Source of the DNA: JAICLK01 sp963810525
Lineage (GTDB): Bacteria > Patescibacteriota > Saccharimonadia > Saccharimonadales > UBA4665
Assembly (NCBI GenBank): GCA_963810525.1
Contig: CAWENB010000002.1
Coordinates: 186,001-250,000, forward strand
DNA length: 64,000 bases
Direction: 5' to 3'
A model generated the notes under the pieces. It saw only the letters and a program-made list of their open reading frames with translations, was not told where the DNA came from and ran no database searches. Below, in pieces: positions 61,386-64,000 of this stretch (position 1 is its first letter; each line of letters opens with the position of its first letter). The position numbers were made by a program, and so were the translations under genes.

Positions 61386-62501
61386 CTATAAGTGCGGCGC
61401 GTCGGCAGCAAGGTGAGCCACAGCAGCCTCTCTCGAATTAGTGGGCAGAATCGTCGGCAGTATTTCTGCCGGTAATTTCATGACTCTTCTGAGCCCCAGG
61501 TCAACAACCGAAAGGATCATATCCGAATAGTTGATGTGTTGGTTTATATAAAAGCACCTGGACAAGTAGCCGTGGTCGGAGAGTCCCGGCATAAGGTTGG
61601 CTTCAATGAAATTAGGAATTCCTTGGGCGTCTAGCCGCATATCGATTCTTCCGTAATCGCGTGAGCCGAGCACCGTAAAGACACCTATCGCCAAAGTATT
61701 GATGGCATCTTTCAATTTGATATCGTTGACGGCTAAAACTCTTTCTGAATCAGCACTTTTTACCGCTTCACTCAAAAAACTGTTTCCCTTCTTATCGGTA
61801 GGAGCCGTTATCTCAATCGGCATTGCCAGCAACTCATCTGAGTTAGTTTGCCTAATGACCGCAACACTGAACTCTCTTCCCGACAAATATTCTTCTATAA
61901 GGGCGTCGGAGCTGCACTCGCTATGAATAGACCGTATTTTGGATTCTAGCTCCGCCTGTGAATACACTACCGACCTGTCATCAATACCTTTGCTGTCACC
62001 GCGGTTAGTCGGTTTTACGAACAATGGGAATCTAAGACTGTGGTTAAAAGTTGGCTGGTTGATTCGCGATATGAAATATGCAGAGCTTTGCAGCCCGGCA
62101 TTGATCACCATCTGCTTTGCTTCCGGCTTATCAAACTCGACAATAAGCGCATCCGTATCAGATCCTGTAAATTCAATGCCATTTTCTTTTAAATATGTCG
62201 ATAGCCATACTTTGGGGCTATCGTCGTAGCTTTGTGATGGGTCTAAAAGGACGAGCTTCATACCCAGCACAACAATGTCCGGCTTCTTTGCTGCCAACTT
62301 TTCAAGGTCAGCCATATCGTCGACGATTGTTATGCCAACTTTTGAATAGTGCTTACGCAGTATGGCACGTATACTGAGCCGCGCATCTTTTGCCATAGCG
62401 TTAAGGCGTGGGTTACTCGACCCAACGATTTCAACATATGCATTAATCTTTTCCGTCGAAGCGCTCTGATTTCTCCTAAATATGCCGATCGATTTTTTCA
62501 T
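61386..62501 (-). CDS. ATP-grasp ligase, D-alanine-D-alanine ligase-like
   Basis: The 371-residue protein belongs to the D-Ala-D-Ala ligase branch of ATP-grasp enzymes, which join carboxylic acids and amines with ATP. Parts are KPDIVVLGMKLVLLDPSQSY, GIEFTGSDTDALIVEFDKPE, FPLFVKPTNRGDSKGIDDRS (Lys and Gly-loop of ATP-grasp), EEYLSGREFSVAVIR and the Mg-binding DYGRIDMRLDAQGIPNFIEA with NLMPGLSDHGYLSRC. It has a basic N-terminus and no signal. It may add D-amino or D-hydroxy acids; with the dehydrogenase next door a D-hydroxyacid-containing product is conceivable (inference). It is long for Ddl, and its N-terminus (MKKSIGIFRRNQSASTEKIN) is unlike Ddl proper. Confidence 0.85.
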   Translation of the reverse strand: MKKSIGIFRRNQSASTEKINAYVEIVGSSNPRLNAMAKDARLSIRAILRKHYSKVGITIVDDMADLEKLAAKKPDIVVLGMKLVLLDPSQSYDDSPKVWLSTYLKENGIEFTGSDTDALIVEFDKPEAKQMVINAGLQSSAYFISRINQPTFNHSLRFPLFVKPTNRGDSKGIDDRSVVYSQAELESKIRSIHSECSSDALIEEYLSGREFSVAVIRQTNSDELLAMPIEITAPTDKKGNSFLSEAVKSADSERVLAVNDIKLKDAINTLAIGVFTVLGSRDYGRIDMRLDAQGIPNFIEANLMPGLSDHGYLSRCFYINQHINYSDMILSVVDLGLRRVMKLPAEILPTILPTNSREAAVAHLAADAPHL

Positions 62502-62730
62502 GTAAGTCTTTCTCAGCGAGTGCTGTAGTTATAAGGACATGAGCTAGATACGCAGATCAGTTGAATAGCCGAGCTACTTAACTGCGGGCGACCGATAACA
62601 GATACTCGTCCTTGTTATAGCTGAAAGTATGTTTATTTTGATACAAGACTAACGCGCTTGGTGAGTTTTGTACGCCGAAGAGAAATGTATATATGATAAT
62701 TATATCTTTTATTACGCAAGTTAGCAAGCC

Positions 62731-63804
62731 CGAATTAACCTTCAAAACGCAACCTAAGAAAACCTGAAGAGCCATGCGGCTTCCGCGTACGCTGTTGTTT
62801 GCAAGAACTAACAGTAATACGGAGGTTGCCAGCATGGCTCACCATCACTTTACCCGAGATGACCGGGTTCTTCTAGCAAAACTAAAGACCGCCGGGCTCA
62901 CGAACCAATCTTGTGCCTGCATCCTCAGGTTCCACCCTTCGTCTGTAGGTAGGGAGCTGCGTCGGGGCGCAGCTCCGACTGCGACCGGCTATGACATCCG
63001 CGTCGCCCGAAACCGCAACCGTCGGTTGAGGTATGCGGCCAACCAGCAGCACCGCAGGCTACACGACGCCGAGGCTGAGCAGCTCACGGCGCTCCTGCGG
63101 CAGTGTTACAGCCCCGAGCAGGCCGGACAGGCTGTTGGTTTGAGTCATAGTACGGTCTACCGCTGGCTCTGGGCACAACCCAAAGCTTTCTTGGCCACCA
63201 TGTGGCAGTTCCTGCGCCACAAGAAGCTCCGTCGGAAGTACGGCACCAAGCGCCGGGAACGGCAGCGAGAACTGCAGAAGAAACGCTGGATCGACTCACG
63301 TCCCCAATCAGTGAACGACCGGCTGTTCTACGGCCATTGGGAGGGCGACACCGTTCGCGGCAAAGGTAACTCCGGCTACCTCGTCACCCTGGTCGAACGG
63401 AAGAGCGGTTACGCCCTCGTCGGCTACATTTCGCAGGCCACCAAGGAGCAGTTCCGGACATGTGCTGAACAGCTGCTTGCCCCACTCCCGCGACATCTGA
63501 AACGTAGCCTGACGCTCGACAATGGCACAGAGATGCAAGACTTTGAGATACTGGAAAAACATACCGGTCTGACCGTCTACTTTGCCCACCCCTACCATTC
63601 CTGGGAACGGGGCAGCAACGAGAACTTCAATGGGCTGCTCCGGCAATTCTTTCCGAAAGGCTCCTCATTCGCTAACGTCACACAGGAGCAGGTTGACCTG
63701 GCGGCCAACCTGCTCAATACTAGACCGCGTAAACGACACGGCTACCAAAGCCCTGCCACGCTACTCAAGCCGTACTTAGCTGTTGCGATTTGAATGAGAA
63801 TTCA
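62731..63804 (+). mobile_element. IS30-family element, copy 2 (1074 bp)
   Basis: Identical in length to copy 1 and inverted relative to it. It starts CGAATTAACCTTCAAAACGC and ends GAATGAGAATTCA. The flanks are GCAAGCC (62724-62730) and GGAAGCC (63805-63811), agreeing in 6 of 7 bases, so it too has its own target duplication, slightly decayed. It lies directly upstream of a promoter-like TTGACA. Confidence 0.9.
62834..63793 (+). CDS. IS30-family transposase, copy 2
   Basis: The same 319-residue protein as copy 1 but with Cys in place of Arg in the N-terminal helix-turn-helix (NQSCACILRFHPSSVGR), caused by one C to T change. The DDE residues are unchanged (HWEGDTVRGKG, TLDNGTEM, NENFNGL). The ribosome binding site GGAGG precedes MAHHHF. 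It is probably active or recently active, given near identity between copies. Confidence 0.93.
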   Translation: MAHHHFTRDDRVLLAKLKTAGLTNQSCACILRFHPSSVGRELRRGAAPTATGYDIRVARNRNRRLRYAANQQHRRLHDAEAEQLTALLRQCYSPEQAGQAVGLSHSTVYRWLWAQPKAFLATMWQFLRHKKLRRKYGTKRRERQRELQKKRWIDSRPQSVNDRLFYGHWEGDTVRGKGNSGYLVTLVERKSGYALVGYISQATKEQFRTCAEQLLAPLPRHLKRSLTLDNGTEMQDFEILEKHTGLTVYFAHPYHSWERGSNENFNGLLRQFFPKGSSFANVTQEQVDLAANLLNTRPRKRHGYQSPATLLKPYLAVAI

Positions 63805-63816
63805 GGAAGCCCAGAC

Positions 63817-63845
63817 TTGACATAACAAGTATTTAGTATTAAAAT
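63817..63845 (+). promoter_or_regulatory. Promoter of the last gene, next to IS30 copy 2
   Basis: TTGACA (63817-63822) and TAAAAT (63840-63845), 17 bp apart, form a near-consensus promoter. The -10 lies 9 nt before the ATG at 63855. The -35 is only 6 bp from the IS30 target duplication. Confidence 0.7.
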
Positions 63846-63854
63846 AATACTTTT

Positions 63855-64000
63855 ATGGCAAGTGATCAACAGCAATACAATCGCATGCAGGTGCGCTATG
63901 AGGCATTGCATGCCGAACATGCCTACAGCGTAGCCCCCGATGTCGGCAGGCTTGCTATCGTCACCATGTACCCTGATAATGTACAAATCCGGCGACCTGA
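63855..64000 (+). CDS. Partial hypothetical protein at window end
   Basis: An open frame from ATG 63855 to the window edge, 48 codons, MASDQQQYNRMQVRYEALHA then HAYSVAPDVGRLAIVTMYPD. It has a near-consensus promoter directly upstream. I cannot assign a family from this fragment. Confidence 0.45.
   Translation, partial: MASDQQQYNRMQVRYEALHAEHAYSVAPDVGRLAIVTMYPDNVQIRRP

Noticed and set aside
53682..63804. Composite transposon made of two inverted IS30 copies with the eight-gene cluster as cargo
   Set aside because: Each copy has its own direct repeat and the outermost flanks (GGATGCC and GGAAGCC) are not the sole matching pair, so separate insertions explain the data better.
1..64000. CRISPR array
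   Set aside because: No set of regularly spaced identical short repeats was seen, and no cas-like gene occurs.

Overview
The window reads as a chromosomal segment of a small-genome bacterium of the candidate phyla radiation (Patescibacteria), most likely the Saccharibacteria (TM7) group. This assignment is an inference. It rests on the gene set (malic enzyme, an L19 with a long Ala/Glu/Lys tail, several lineage-type hypothetical proteins), on dispersed single genes in place of the usual operons (nusA without rimP or infB), and on many genes whose -10 box lies only 6-8 nt before the start codon. TGA behaves as a normal stop codon, which argues against the SR1/Gracilibacteria code.

Left part (1-25.9 kb) is GC-richer and mostly core: a frameshifted malic enzyme separated from its upstream region by an IS481-like element, rplS, a hypothetical gene, rnhB, an M1 aminopeptidase, nusA, a membrane-anchored glutamic (G1) peptidase, a GH26-like secreted protein, CIRCE-controlled clpC, a membrane HExxH protein, radA, a decayed second copy of the radA 3' end, a class A penicillin-binding protein, tyrS, a methyltransferase, recG, a PLC/nuclease-like protein, rsmD and tRNA-Leu(UAG).

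Right part (25.9-64 kb) begins at the tRNA-Leu and is AT-richer and accessory. It holds an IS256/IS1249-type element, a NACHT NTPase with membrane segments, a secreted propeller-cutinase fusion, a methyltransferase, a GT4 glycosyltransferase, an EamA exporter, three toxin-antitoxin loci (one with a stop codon in the antitoxin), a zinc/manganese-type binding protein behind a palindromic operator, an IS66 remnant, and a glycan-synthase operon (GT2, HlyD-type adaptor, GH81 glucanase). That operon is broken by a frameshift and by an IS fragment. A degenerate ~50 bp repeat recurs at the borders of these modules.

The last 10 kb hold two near-identical IS30 copies in inverted orientation. They bracket eight genes: two Fe/2-oxoglutarate oxygenases, a Gfo/Idh/MocA oxidoreductase, a nucleotidyltransferase-fold protein, a histidine phosphatase, a 2-hydroxyacid dehydrogenase, a HIT protein and a D-Ala-D-Ala-ligase-like ATP-grasp enzyme. 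They look like a small-molecule biosynthesis locus, which would be unusual for such a reduced organism. Each IS30 copy has its own flanking direct repeat, so they were probably two separate insertions rather than one composite transposon.
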